From NCBI GenBank assembly GCA_024529925.1, contig JAFEUB010000909.1:2749501-2813500 (forward strand): DNA of 64,000 bases, read 5' to 3'. Under the pieces are notes generated by a model that worked only from the letters and a program-made list of their open reading frames with translations, searched no databases and was not told the origin of the DNA. This document shows, one piece after another, positions 25,901 to 40,049 of the stretch (positions are counted from its first letter, which is position 1; every line of letters starts with the position of its first letter). Made by a program: the position numbers and the translations under genes. Origin of the DNA: Ophthalmolycus amberensis (lineage: Eukaryota > Chordata > Actinopteri > Perciformes > Zoarcidae).

Positions 25901-28900
25901 AACTCATACATAGGAAAGACTAATGCTCTCTGTCTCCTTTTCAAATTGTGTAATGTCATGTTATCTATATATACTTCTATTGGCATGTATTTGAGTAAAA
26001 ATTTAGTGTATTTAGGGCAACTAAAGAGTCATCATTACTGGCAGGAAACGGTGTTAATGGTCGGTGATTCACAACCAGGGATACCTGTGCCCAGCGGGTA
26101 CTTCGGGTGCTTCAGTACTTCAGTGGGTGCGTGTAAATATATTGCAGAAGCTCAAGTAATTTGGGAAAATAGAAATAACAAAAAATACTGCTACAACACG
26201 TGAACACCATGTTTTGGGACTAAGAGTTGGCCCTCTGTGAAAACTAGTACCAGAGGAGGTATTGTGAGCTAAAAGTAATAGAAGAATTGTTAAATTAGTT
26301 AGCTGAAAGTAATAGACAAACAGTTGAAATATCAAAACGTAACAGGGATGCAAATACTGACTCAAACAGCTGGATCTTTTTTTTAATTCCAGAATATTAT
26401 GTATTTAGTATATAAAAACAATTCGGCAAATTTATAGCTATATGTCAAAGTTTTGAAAACTAACGTTTAAGTCTAGCCAGCTGTTGCCTGACACATTTAA
26501 AGAATGATCCCAGTCACTGCCACACAATGAGGCAAATATCTTATAAATTAAACTCTGGTATCGGATCTGTACTCGATATCAGTCGATACCCTGAACCCAG
26601 GTATCAGTATCGGGACTAAAAGAGTTGGATTGGTGCATCCTGAAAGGATAAACAGTTGAAAAAGTTAGATAAAACTAATAGATAAGCGGTTGAAATAGTT
26701 AGCTGTTCGGTAAAAGTAATAAATATGCAGTTGAAATTGTAAGATAAAAGTAAAACAATGTTTAAATGGTTAGCTGTTCCCTATAATAAACAGTTAGCTG
26801 AAGGTAATGGATACACAGTTTAAATAGCTCTCAATAGCTAAAAGTAGCGAATAAATGGCCGAATATTGTAACAGCCACTGTTGTATCAATAATAGTTGAA
26901 TAATATCGCTTTTAAAACTGATGTCACTGAACGGGTACTAGAGTTCATCTGACAGGGCTGCACTAGTTTGGGAACTGATTTTGAGGGTAGAAATATGATA
27001 TTTATACACAAGAACCAACTTCCTCCCAAGAATAATGGCTGTAAGAATTTAGTTTCGTGTCATTTATTTTATCCATCTCCAAATAGCAGTGGCTTGTGGT
27101 TTACCAAATCAGAAATATTCAGACAGTGTTAAGCTGTCCATCACAGAAAGACCTTCTCATGGGCTACTTCCAATGTCCAAATGTTCTGTCGGCCTGCTCT
27201 GGCTCATGTGGGAACCTCCCCCCCCCCCCCCCCCCCACCCCCGCGCCGCTGGCACTTAAGACGAGCGAAACAACCCATAAAAATGTATTTTGCAAATAGT
27301 CTCTTGCCCAGCTCTGGTTCTTTCACACATTCTGGCTCTAATAAGTTGTGACACACCCTAAACAACCACCCTCTCAAAGAGTACATCTAGTGTGGAGCGG
27401 CGGTTTGGTGTTCAGGGGAAGCCTGTGGTTCTGGAGCCAGAGAAGGAGTCGTGCCCTGCCGTCCCACAGAGATGACAGGAAGATAAGAAAGAGAAGTGGC
27501 CTCTCTGCACAAAAACATCCCACCAGGAACTAACCTAACCTGGGGGAGAGATGGAGGGCTTCAGGGCTCTTGTCAGAATCTATCCTTACTGGAAGAAAAT
27601 ACACAGAAAAAAAAACACAGTTTCTCCGTCAAAGTGAGGATTCCTTAATCAATGTCGACTAGAAACGTCAGTCATTCAGTAGCCATCACAATCCACTGTA
27701 AGATGTTCCTGTGGTATCACAAATATCCAGTTTACAGCATGCCTCTGCATGTCACAACTTTGGCTACAGAACAGCCACAGAAATAAAGAGGAGGTGGGGG
27801 TGGGGGGGGTGGACGGCAAAGTACAAGCGACAGACTCTTGGCAGACATAGCCCCTGCAGTTATAACTTAGAATACCGCTTATACTTTGCAATATTTGAGA
27901 AGGCGAAGTGAAAAGGTAGCCATTTCTCCGAGATGATGCGTAATGAGGGAACCGTAGGGAAGGAGGAACAGCGAGCGGTTTCTGGAAGCGGCACTAACAC
28001 AGGGATCAGCAGCATTAAAAGAGATTTACACCCCTAGCTCTTAAGCAGTTTTCTTTTGCTCAATGGTTCCTCTTTTACAGATATTTCAAGGAAGTAATAA
28101 ACTGCACTGACAAGCCTTCGAGTGTCTTTGAAACATCCCTCATGGGCAGCAGAGGTCCATCACTTCTATCACAGTGGCTCTGCGTCGTTATTTCTGCAGA
28201 AGCCGGCCATGTTTCTCTCTGTTAACAGCATTTGGTCTCGACTGGAAATTACGATCAGCTTGTTGTTGTTTGCATCAAAGAAATGTTGCGTAACTAACTA
28301 TAAGTACATCAAGCGTTACATCACCCCCAAAGGGTAAGTCAGTTCAACATTTATCTGGTGGTGCTTTTGCCGTGTGGTTAAAGCCTACAGACTGTTTTTC
28401 CTGACGGTTAAGTTCTTTTGAAGCTGTCTGCATGGTCCAGAATGAGGCCCTGCACAGGATAAGATGTCATACTCCCACTGTGCTGACCAACATGTTCTGT
28501 AGGCCTTGATGTGCCCATAACATTTCATGGTACTTTGGCAAATGTGAATGGAAACTCTTACTTTGCCCAGCAATCGCATTGTGTTCCCTTTTCTCTGCTT
28601 TAAAAAAAAAAGAAGAAATCTATTTACCATAATTATTTGTTTACGTCTTTGATATACTGAAGAATGGCTGAGAGCAAAAGAGTGGAAAGAATATGCATTA
28701 TCTGCTAATTATTAAGATGAAGGGTGGGATAAATAAAGCAGGACGAAAGGGAACATTTGTCTTGAGTAAGGCATGGTTCTCTGCGTTCTGCTACCCACAG
28801 CATGGATCTTTGTTGTCTCGCTGGGACAGCAGAACATCACAGAGTGTCCCTTTTGGACGCGGAGCTGGGACCAGGGTTGGGCGAAGTACTCGGGAGGAGG

Positions 28901-31900
28901 AGAGGGTTTAGGTCATGCCGTGGCACGTAAGTCTCTCAGTGTGGGACGAGGAAACATCTCGACCTCGCACAGGTTCAAGACGGAACAGCCTGCTTCTGAT
29001 TAGTCCCTCTGATTCGCAGTGATAAACAATTCCTGTGGTCTCCTGCTCAAAGACACACCACTGGCAACGATTGAGTGTTCACGGGTGGTTTGTGTGTTTG
29101 TATGTATGCTTAGACATGCAGGGTTTGAGTCTGTGCCTTTGTGTGTTTAAATATTTCCAAACATCAAAGCTAAATAATCAGTATCTTACCAAAAATAGCA
29201 CGGTTTGTGATTAATCTGGTTGGATTTGGTCGTCAGTTACATCTGTGCATGCTTGAAATGGAGTAATGTGATGTTCTTATGGTCTAGCATGACATCAGAG
29301 TTGTAATTTACAGTCCAAAACATGAGGGGTTTGTGGTGATCTTATTAACTGGGGTGAGATAGTCACATGTTTCAATAGCAGAATAGATTAAAGACGTACA
29401 TGATATCTCTTCATGCCAAATCTGCAGGCCACGACCGTCCCAAACCATAACCAGAGGGTGATGGAGGAGTTTTAAAACATTTCACTCAGAGGGTCTGTTG
29501 TCTTCTTCGCCCCTTGCTGGTAACTGGCCAGTTTTATCTGTCGCTGCACTTCCTGGCATCCAGCCTCGGGGTGATAAAGATGTCTGCAGAAGGTAAGTGT
29601 TCATGGGGAGGATCCATAAGGTTAGCGGGATCAAAGCTCTGTTGAAAGGACATTAAGCAACGAAACAGGAATAATAAACAAAACAGCCAGTTAGTCATAC
29701 AATCAGATTTATGACATCTCGAAAACCATGTCAGAGAGAGGCAGGTTTTTGTCGGTTCTGTTCTTTATTGCTTTGCGGTCCAAAAAACAGACCATTTAAG
29801 TAAAAAGAACAACAGCAGCGAGGAAGGTGGGGAAGCATAAATATACAGTATACAGAGATATATATATTTTTGTGCACTATATATTGCCCTTCTGTTATTT
29901 TCTCACTGATTGGATGAAATCGTGTTTGACTTTTTTCATTCTCAGGGAATTCCTGGGGTCTGTCTTACGAGAGAGAGTATTTTGGCGTCAGACAAGAGCC
30001 TTGTGTATGGCTCAGGTCGACTTCTCTCTGGCGCTCGTCGACCGGGGATGTTTGATTGAGTTGACTGTTTTAGCTGGGTACGTTCACAAATGCCCCCTGA
30101 ATCCCCCAACCCACGCTTCATGCAAGATTACACAGAGGGACAAAGTTGAGGAATCCATTTGACTTTTTAGACCTTAAGGAAGGTAAACCATCATGTTTTT
30201 TGCTTTGTTTTCGTATGTGCTCACGTTCAAATCAGGTTTTAGGAGTTTGGCCGCTTTATGAGCCAAAATAGTAAGACATTGTTTTGTGTGTGTAGAGCCT
30301 GTAGGAGTCCTGCGGGAGTGGGAGTGGTGTACCACCCGGGCCCGTCCTGTCCAGTCATTTGCTTGAGGCTACAGCTTTAAGTGGGAATTATTACTTGGGA
30401 GATAAGTATGGAGATAAGCCGGTCCTGGCCTGCAGAGATGTATGAGGTGTCTGAGCCCTGCGAGAGGTGCACCTGACCTGGAAATGAATGGCGTGAAGGG
30501 ACAAGTGCAGCACGTGAACCTCCTTTATCATCCGGCCCCTGTCTTGTAAGCGCAATGCCCCAGATCATGACACAGATGTTAAGTTGTATTTTTGTGGGAT
30601 TATATGATTCTATCTGGTGTTTTATAGGTTAAAACATCAGTACTTTGTGTATTGTTGTACTAAAGCTATAAGGACTATGAGGTTTGAGAAGAAGGTTGAA
30701 CCTTTTGCTTTACTCTATATGCAAAGTGTGTGTATATTTTAGTTGGACCCTCAACCTTGACTTGAAACAACAATACTGTCTATGTAATATATCAAAATAT
30801 TATATAAGTATTGTTACCACTCGATAATGACGAGGTCTTATATGTTCATGGAAAGTAATAATGAAATAGGTCAATAAAAATTATAGTCTTCCAAAAAAGT
30901 CAGGTTGCAATTCCCTCAGCAAAAAGAACAAAATACATAAAGCTCCCCTGCCTGATATTTTGTGTACAGTCCCTAAAAGCTATATTAGTTTACTTTAAAA
31001 TAAGTGAAATCTAAACATTTAGTATCTTCAGCTACACTGAATGCAAATGGTATTCAGAGCTCACGTCTAAACACTTTATTTTCTTCTCAATAATTACAAA
31101 CAAATACACAATTAAAGGGATTGGAGATTCTGTTTTTCCAGAAAAGAGAAGTGATGAGTTTGCCGTTTCACTAAGGTGTGTGGGAGAAACATTCATCTTG
31201 CTTGGTATGTTAATTCACAGCTCCGGGGCCTGTACCAGCCGTCATTCTTTGAAGTGTCTCTTCTCCCGTCAGGTGAACTCGTGGCCTCGTGTTTATATGT
31301 TAGACAATCCCTCACATGTAGAAGATGATAAAGTTGACACGTTACAGGGTGTCAACGTTGAGGGGAGCGCCAACACCCCAACAAATTTGAGCTTTAAATA
31401 TGATGACACTTACATGCCAGAAGAGGTTGCTCATTGGATGGCTGCCAAAAAAACAAAAAGAAGCCGGACCAGATCGTTAAGCTCTTACAGACAGTGACAG
31501 TGAAGCAAAGTGCTTACAGGATAATTTTGTGCTCACCTATCTATCACTTCTTTGACTCACAAATCCTTTAATCCATTTGATTAATTTGAAGAACTTGTTG
31601 TACGTCTGTGTTGCACATTTCGGCTGGTTAGCTAACTGGAACATTTCTTCTTATCTGCCAATATTGCTTTTTCTTCTTCTTTTTTTTTCACCAAAACTCT
31701 ACTAAGAATCATTGTCAGGCAGCCAATTAATGTCCAAAAAGGTCACCCACTGTTATGATTGAAGCGAGCACTGGTGGTTTGACCCGCCGCGCGAAGAGTT
31801 ATAGGTGGCCGGTCAGCTTGTCAGTCAGGTTGGGTGGTTTTTTAATCATTTCATCTTTGCTGGGGGGCTCTCCTGAGACCCCTGCAACGTTTAGCAGTCT

Positions 31901-34900
31901 GCAGCTCAGGACCCCGGGGCTCGTCTAAGCTCTGCCTGTATCCGTGCTGCCATTATTAGCTCTGCTCTCCAGAGCACGCCGCTCATCTCTCCCCTGAGAG
32001 GGCGGCTGAGAAATGAAGCGAGCTGGTTGGGCGCGGCAGTGGAGGGCCAATAGCCCGACATGGAACAGTAATTACTCCATTGATATTCCTCACACAATAA
32101 CACTGTCATCTCTCATTTGCATAACCTCGGCTCTGCTCGCCACAGCAGATGAATGCATACGATCTTGTCAGGAGGCTGCAGGAGTTTAGATGGCGTGTGT
32201 GAGTGGAGGGGTTTTTCACCTCCTTCTAGGTGCCAGTTTTGTTTCAAACATGCAGGATTAACTGTTTAATTGCGATTAAGTTGGCAGAACGGAAGATGAA
32301 TCCACGTTTCTTCTGTTCTGTAGAGGTGTCTGGCTCAGCCATCTTTGTGGTATTAGAGCATAAACAACACAATGGAGAGAGGAGGCTGTGGTTTGTGACA
32401 TTGTATGTGCACGTGTGAGTCTGCCTGAGAGAATGAGAGTGTGTTGAGGGGGTGGGGTGTCAGCGGATGTCATAGGGCCCTGTCTCAGTCCTTGGTTAAT
32501 GGCCATTGGTCATAGGCTGTCTCCCCTTTATTTCTTTTGCTCTCCTGCTCTATCCTTCCAGGTCTCCCGCTGGAGCAGCGCCCTCAGGCACCGCATCATT
32601 TATTGCTGTCAGGAGTCACAGGGGAGAGGAGAGGGAAGAGAAGAGAGAGAGAGAGAGGGGGGGGGGGGGCAGGAGGAGGGGAGACAGGGAGAAGATGTGC
32701 TGCAGAGAGAAGCCAATGGAGGCGATGGGGAGAGGCAGGCACGCTAGACTGTCAAATCTCAGCCGTTGAATATTTAATGGAGCCTGGAGTGTTTATTTAG
32801 TTAGCCTGTCGATTTTTACCGCTCTGTCAATAGCGGCTCCCGTGTAGCCTGCTGATGATCTTTAGTGTCTCTTCCCCCAGGAGAGGCCAGGCACTAAATG
32901 CAATTATGGATTTTCCTGCACCGCAATGTGTTTGATATTTTTACTGATCTAATTTGCAATCTGGTAGTTTATTGTTTGGCATTTTAGTGGCGCTCAAGTG
33001 GCGAGGCAAATTTGATTTCCCCTCATAATTCTTTATAACTTCATTAATGCTGTTAGCACATTGGCACAGATCTTAAATAAAGCTAGAGAATCATCGCATG
33101 GATGAATGCATTCCTCATTTTATTGTCTCCTTGCCCCATTCTTTTTTTTACTGATTCTGGTTCTAATTAAAAATCATCCTAGTGGTGTGCTGTCTTTGTG
33201 AAATATGAAATCATAATCTGATTTGAATGGCTCCCTTCACAGAGAGGCATGCATATTCAACTATACGCCCAGATCGGTTGCGGGCAGGGTGAAACCGAAT
33301 AAAAACAACTTCCTTTCAGTGGCATTCAGCATCTTCAGAGACAAATGAGCGTATTAGCGGCAGAGAGCAACAAAAGAGGCAAAATAATGCGGGCGATTGT
33401 CTCAGGGAGAGACAGTGTGGCTCCACGTGTTTCTGTAGAGCCGTAGGATTTCTAGCCCTATGACGGATGTGTTAGTTAGAGGGGCAGCATTAGCCGTAAT
33501 GCTGTTAGCATGTAGCCGTGTGAGTGATGTGCTAGTTAGATGCCCAGCAGTAGAGCTAATGGTGTTAGCGTGTTGAGCCTTCAGAGGGATGCAATCGGTT
33601 AGGCTGTGATGGATGAGTGTCGTGCCGCAGAGGCCTGCAAGCCTCCTCATTCGCCAAGCTGTCAGCTTCTTAAGTGGACGTGCACAATTAGTACTGAAAT
33701 CAGAGACCGCTTAATCTGATGGTAGGCTTTACATTCAGTCGGAAAAATGGTTCATCTAGCCGGTGGTGAGTGAATGATGACCGCTTAAAAAAAGAAAGAA
33801 AAAAAAGAAGAGTCAAAGCAATGTGAGAGAGAAGGCGCTGATACACATCTTTCTCATTCAGTGTTCCAGCAAATCTACAGTCAGTAGTACATGACGCTGG
33901 AACTTGGTCTTGGTTGAGAAACCATTGATAGAGGAGAGCTTTATTTCAAGAGTTTTATCCCACAACTTCCTCTCCGTTTCAGATTCAAATGAAATTATCT
34001 TTAAGAGGATCGAATGCTCTGTCGTCGCCACGGTTCTCTGCTGCTGAGTGACTGAATGACAGACAGATGCTGTTGTGTGTCATAGAAAGCAGAACTCACC
34101 TGCTGGTTCAGGGGGAAAGGACAGCGCTATCAAACACCCGCAAAGCACGGGACATATTCTCACATCATGGAGTTTCCAAAACAAACAGAGAACATATCAA
34201 AGGCTACTACTGCAGGTCAACAAAACCTGTTCTCATTTGGCCCGGCGCTGTGCACATACCTGTCATTACCAACCAGGTTACCGGCTTGATTCATCTGTTG
34301 CTGTGATGACAGATTACATGATAGCGTTTTTGTAATTTCACATTTATTATTTATTAAAACTTTACACAAAACGATGTATTACATCTAAGTATGTAGTTTG
34401 CCTCTTTTGTCTGGATTACTCTCCATTCATTCAGCTAATTACTGTGGTGTTATCCCACATGATGTAACAATATGTTCCTGGAATTTACATGATGATAAAC
34501 ATAATGATTTACTGATATTTGAAAATTGCAGCATGGGTTGAGTTTGATAGATAACTTCTATAAGGTAAGAGAAATTATTTACAGACATCTAAAGATGCTC
34601 CAGACATAAACGCTCCTATAATTCTGTCTCTAGCTATAAATTACGAGCACCGTAATAGTATTACCATTTCTGATGATTCACTTGGAAAAGATCTTTATCA
34701 ACATCTCTGCAGTGTTTCCATATGTACTCTCGACAAACAGAAAACACGTTGCTTTTATTTTTAGTTAAGCCTGCAATTGCCCATTTGAACACAAGCTTTT
34801 ATTTTGTAAAAATGTCTCCTGACAGCAAAGATCCCCTCTCTAATTGAGGACTGTCATCAAATCAGCTGCAACTCTCACCCCTTCCTCTCTTGCATCACTT

Positions 34901-36135
34901 GTGGTTTCAGAAGAACGCAGACCCTCTCGGCCAAATCTTACTGATATGAGCAGAGATGAGAAATGTTTGCACTCCAGCTATGTATACATTTCATTGTCCT
35001 TATCAGCTCAGATGACAGGGGGAGGGAGGCTGAGGAGGATTTCTCTTGGAGCAGGAAATGTAATTTCTCTGTAATAGTTTATGATTCATCCCTCCACCTT
35101 TGACTAAATAATGAGGGATGACAATTAGAGCGGGCCATGAGAGTAGGAATCAAAGGGTTGAGATTCCCCTTGGCAGAGTCGGGCCCGTCTGAGTGTGCTC
35201 CCAGCAAACTGGATCCAGATGTCGAGGTCTGTGCTGCCATAGGCTGCTGCTGCTGCTGCTGCTGCCGCCGCCGCCGCCGCAGCCTCACAACAGGCTCTTT
35301 CTGCCAGCCAGCATGCTAGCCAGCCAATCTCTCAACCTCCATGCTTGCAAACATGACAGGAGACTGGGAAACAGACAGACACGTGAGAGCCTGGGACAGA
35401 GGCCCCAGCTCCAAATAAAAGAATTCCAGCTTGCGGCCCTTGCAGCAAAAGTATAATTTCTTTGCACGCTGTGATTTATCTAACCCTCGGCCCGTGTCTC
35501 TATCCTCTCTTTGTCTTCCCTTGTACCTTAGTTTGCTGGTAAAAATAAAACCCCGCTATGGATGTAAATAGGATTTTAGTAGGTCTAATATATTTACAGA
35601 TTGGCACGAAATTGTTGCAAGAGTACCAACAGATATAAAAATGTATTTATTTACTTGTGCTTTGATTATCATCCAACTTTTTTTCTTTTGAAAAAAGAAA
35701 AAGGTACAGCCCAAAGGTCGCTTGTGATTTGATGTGTCTGTGGGTGTGGAGTCGCGGCGGGTCGGGTGTTGTCACTCAACGCGGCGGCCGAATCAATGGT
35801 CCGGTGTGGCAAAGAAAAGGCCAGCAGAGCGCTATTGATATGTTTAACAAATTAGCCCTGATGACGGCAGGTGTGATTGTGAAGCGAGGCTCTGGGGTCA
35901 GCTCGTCATATGGTGGCTAACAGACACGATATTGCTGCGTGTCCTGATCTCTCCATTCCCTCACAATGGCATTAGGGGCACCCCAGGGAAATAAAGAGTC
36001 CCACTCCCCTATCCCCAGTGCTCTTCAAATTAACTCCCCAGAAGGTTAAGCTCCCTGATTCATAATTATTCAAGCCCACCACCAACACCAACACCACCAC
36101 CCTCTCCACATCCACTTCCCAAACCCCTCTCTCTC

Positions 36136-36182
<47 letters not shown>

Positions 36183-39100
36183 CTCTCTCTCCCTGCCACT
36201 TCTCCTGAGTGGCACTTGGCTTTTCTGTGGGAAAGCCCAGGAATTAGATTATCTAAGCCTGACCTGTGAACGTACAGCCAGATGACGGGAGCGGGATTGG
36301 ACTTGATCTCTGCCTGTCTAGCTGTCTCTCTATTCAATCTAGCTGTCTGTCTCTCATTTGGTGTGTTATTGCTTGTGAGCGTCCCTATGGATGAGACATT
36401 TTCTAGCCGCAGCTATTCTGCAATTGCATATATAGCTCTCCGAGGAGCGGCCAGTGTCAAGAGTACATCTCACTTGCATGGACATGATTTGAATGATACG
36501 AGGTGCTATTGGCCTTCAGTTCTGCCTTAGAGGGCTTGTGACATTGAATATGTGCCACCATTAAACACAACATAGTGACTGTTGAACAAAGAAAGAAAGC
36601 ACAGTCTTTTAAAAACTGTAGATGCAACGGCTAAACAGTCGAATACGCTCACATGATTGCAGTTTGAGGTTCTTTCCTCTAAGGGTGTTATTTTTTCTTA
36701 ATATCTATGATCTTAAAAGGAATGTTGGCGGTTGAAAGCAATGCACTCTGCCGCTTTTAAAAGCACTTCCATTTGAAATAAAATGCACCAGGATTATTCA
36801 TGGTTTTTAAGGAATTAGGGTTTTTTCTGAGCTTACTTAACTCTGGATTTCACTGGAAAACAAAATCTCTGAGTCAAGAAAGAGAACCTGAGTGGTTATA
36901 ATGAGGAGAAGGTAGGATACAAGGGTAAATTAAACCCAAAGTATTCCATCAATCTGAATAAGAGTCCAGAGTGGGAAACTGACTCCCAAAACGTCTTTTA
37001 ACCTCAGTGGTTTGGAATTACACTAGAGCAGCACTGCTACTGCTGAGGCCATGCAAAATCAACCGTTAATAGTTGTCACACTTCTCAATCAGTGTAGGTC
37101 TTCCGTGGAGGAGTCGTGTGCCGCCAAAGTCAATTGGGTTCCTCTGGAGGCCGAGGTAATGTAATGAGGGACCGCTCCGACTGAGGGCCGGGCTCCTTTC
37201 TTCACAATCACATAATTAATCTCCTGATTCCACCACTCACCATGTCATGACAGATACGTTTGTGTTTGGTGCATAATGGTGGAGTGTTCTGTGCTTCCCG
37301 CATGCCTTCGTTTTGGAAAAACGGTTATAAAGCCCATTCCTTTACAGCCCACTGAGGGTTACATACAAAACAACATTCCCTTTGGGCCCTATTAGGAGAC
37401 AAAGAGAAACACACACACACTTCTCCAGCAGGTACCTTAATAATATGTTGGCAATTTAGATAATGACTGGGAGTGAGATAAACTGAAGTGTGTATTACAG
37501 GTAATTGGATCTGCAGTGTTGTTGGCTACCTAAGCATCTATGGGGTTGTGTGTTGTGAGCTGGTTCTTCCACTTACAAGGGGCACTAGGAGATGGACTGT
37601 CAATGATACGTATTGTACGGCTTTCTAGCATACACAGTAATAATGGCCGATCTGAGATATTTTAGAGAGAGATATTATCCTCCCACACCCACGGACATCT
37701 TCAGAGCCGGAAGCAAATCAGAACTAGCTGCGGATATCTGACTCTGGACGAGGCAGACTTTTACATCATTTCTCCTCAGATCCCCGGCGCTCGCGAGCAC
37801 GTCCAGTTAGTCGGAGGATGACAAATACAACACCCGGGGCTGTCAGAATGATCAAGTTGAGAGAGGGTTTTTTTTTGTTTTTCTCTAAGGTGAAGCCTAG
37901 AAAAGTTGGAGCCATAATGAGAGTTGTCAAGCCTGGGAGGTGAAGCGCAGAGTATAGCAGGCGGTGGGAGCAACTACAGGATGCCTTTGGGGGCCTGGTG
38001 GGCTGGGTCTTCTTGGCCTTTAAAGAGATTACCTTGGCAGTGTAAGGAGCAGGTCTTCCCAGAGGGTTTAGGGGAAGATAGGCCAAGCAGCCCATTACCA
38101 ATACTGCAGAGGACCCTCACAAGCTTCATTAATAATCTGATGATGAATCACTACTTTAATTGGACCTTTATAGCTGTTTCCTAATCCCTAGTACCACCTT
38201 CTCAACTCTGTTTTTAATTGGCTGGTAGTTTGTTTTTATGTCATGCAATAATCATATTTGTAAATGATTAAGTTTTTGTTACTTATTTCATGAAGGATGG
38301 GATGGATAAATAGTCATTGTGGCTAATGTGACGACTCTTGAACAAAGGGTTTCTTTTTTTTCTCAAAATGCTGAATTTGCAGTTGATCCGATGTCCTTGT
38401 GGTTCAAGGTAGTGCCCGTTTTAAGACTACACACAGGGTCAGATTTCTCCCACTCTTAATTAGATGAGGGATTGTCTAATTAAATCAAATTCATTATCCA
38501 CAGCTCTAGAAATCAAGAGGCTCTATTGGAAATAAGGTTAGGCTCCCCCTCATCCATCATGCCTTAACTAACCAATTTACAGGCCAGCCTTTTGCATGAG
38601 GCATTATTACCTTGTCATAAACACTTACCTTTAAAAACCTCGAATCAAGCCCTGATATGCTAAGCTTTTATCACATTAGTTTGTGCTACTGTGTCAGCCT
38701 CTTTCTGCCTGAGATAAAGTAGGCTCCGAATAATTATATTAGCCACATAAGGTGGAGACAGTGCAAACGACTGCTATTTAAAGCTGGCTGATAATTCTGT
38801 ATAATTAAGACATAGTACAGGTCCTCACACAGCAGAGGGATCGAGGGCTTTTCCGTGGTGAAACGTTGAAAAACAGAACAAACAGGCTTTTTTTAAAAAG
38901 GCAAAAGAGGTGCTACAGAAAAATCACTCTAACGTCACTCTCTTAATAGCGTTAATACACTCGGCCACAGTGTCTCATTCCTGCAGCTGTGAGTCGCGAG
39001 TCACTCTGCATCCATTGTCTAGCGAACACAAAAAAGCTACCATCATGATTATTCTGAGCTCAGCTGATCTATCTGAGCAGACATTCATCATATGGTTTGT

Positions 39101-40009
39101 GTTTGATATTACTGATGCCGAAAGTGATTCCAATTCTGTGTTTTAATGAAGTGCCGCAGCGCTGTTTCGATCTTTGCATATTCGTATCTGATTAGCTCAG
39201 GTTTAGCATGTGAATAGTATGGCAAAGATGTGAGAATGCTGTTGCTTAACATTTATAACCGTCCACCATAGGGCCACAAGCTGCACGGTGGTTGAGCCAT
39301 ATTCTGAAACACACGAGGCCTGTCCTCTGATCTGTGTTGGAAAGTGAATTAGTAAGCTCCATTCTAAAGCCAGTGATAGCAATGGGCCGAGAGCAGTGAT
39401 TTGTTGGCAGTGTATATTACAGCCCACGGTCAGGGAGGGAGGGATCAGAGAAGCGTGTGTGTGTGTGTGTGTGAGGCATAGGACAGGGGGCCTTATCACT
39501 CAGTGTTTACTCACAGTAAATTGAGTTGAAATAATAGTCTTTCTCTGAGGCTAAACAATGGAGCAGGCTGCAGGCCGAGGGCCCAGGCTGGTGCAGAGCT
39601 GGTCTGCGCCACTTCAAAATGAAAGGCTGAGCCCGGGGCCATGGGGAGGAGGAGCAGCGGGAGGGGGGGCGGGGGCCTTTATGTGGACGGCTACACCAGT
39701 CACGGAGCAGACACCCCTCTGACAGGCACCTGGGTAGGACAACGGGGAGAGAGGAGCGTGGAGCTGGGAGGGGGGGGGGGTGGAGTGATGAGGCCTCGGG
39801 GCTCTGTCATTAGGTTGGTGGTGGAAAGGAAGATGACTGCCCCGAGGACAGAGGAGCGACAGGTCCCGGTGGGACAGCGGCCGCAACCTCTCTCATTCCC
39901 CCGGGTCTGCACTGGGACTGGTGGGACGTGTCAGTCTGTTAGCCCCCCCGGCTTCAACACGCTCACATAACCTCTGGCTATGGGTGAGCTCCGGGAGTCT
40001 AACCTGCAG

Positions 40010-40049
<40 letters not shown>

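Larger units (their letters stand above)
20746..26039 (+). other. lmx1b intron 2, non-coding stretch with many homopolymers
   Basis: No gene is visible. The stretch has long C runs at 22706-22717, 23160-23185 and 24564-24586, and a G run near 22841-22851. The segments 21400-21760 and 23640-23920 are richer in G+C, but show no splice-bounded exon. Open frames near 22680-23150 and 24256-24860 are biased by the C runs and lack any domain I know. Confidence 0.45.
33621..38439 (+). other. lmx1b intron 2, non-coding stretch
   Basis: No gene is visible. It holds a trinucleotide tract at 35243-35281 and a long CT tract at 36126-36191. The unique blocks at about 35830-36080, 36220-36540 and 37100-37260 (with 'cataattaatctcctgatt') have the look of control elements. 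The rest is ordinary AT-rich intron. Confidence 0.45.

Noticed and set aside
35137..35456. Frames with poly-Cys, poly-Gln or poly-Arg
   Set aside because: They are translations of the CTG-CCG triplet tract in three frames, inside an intron.
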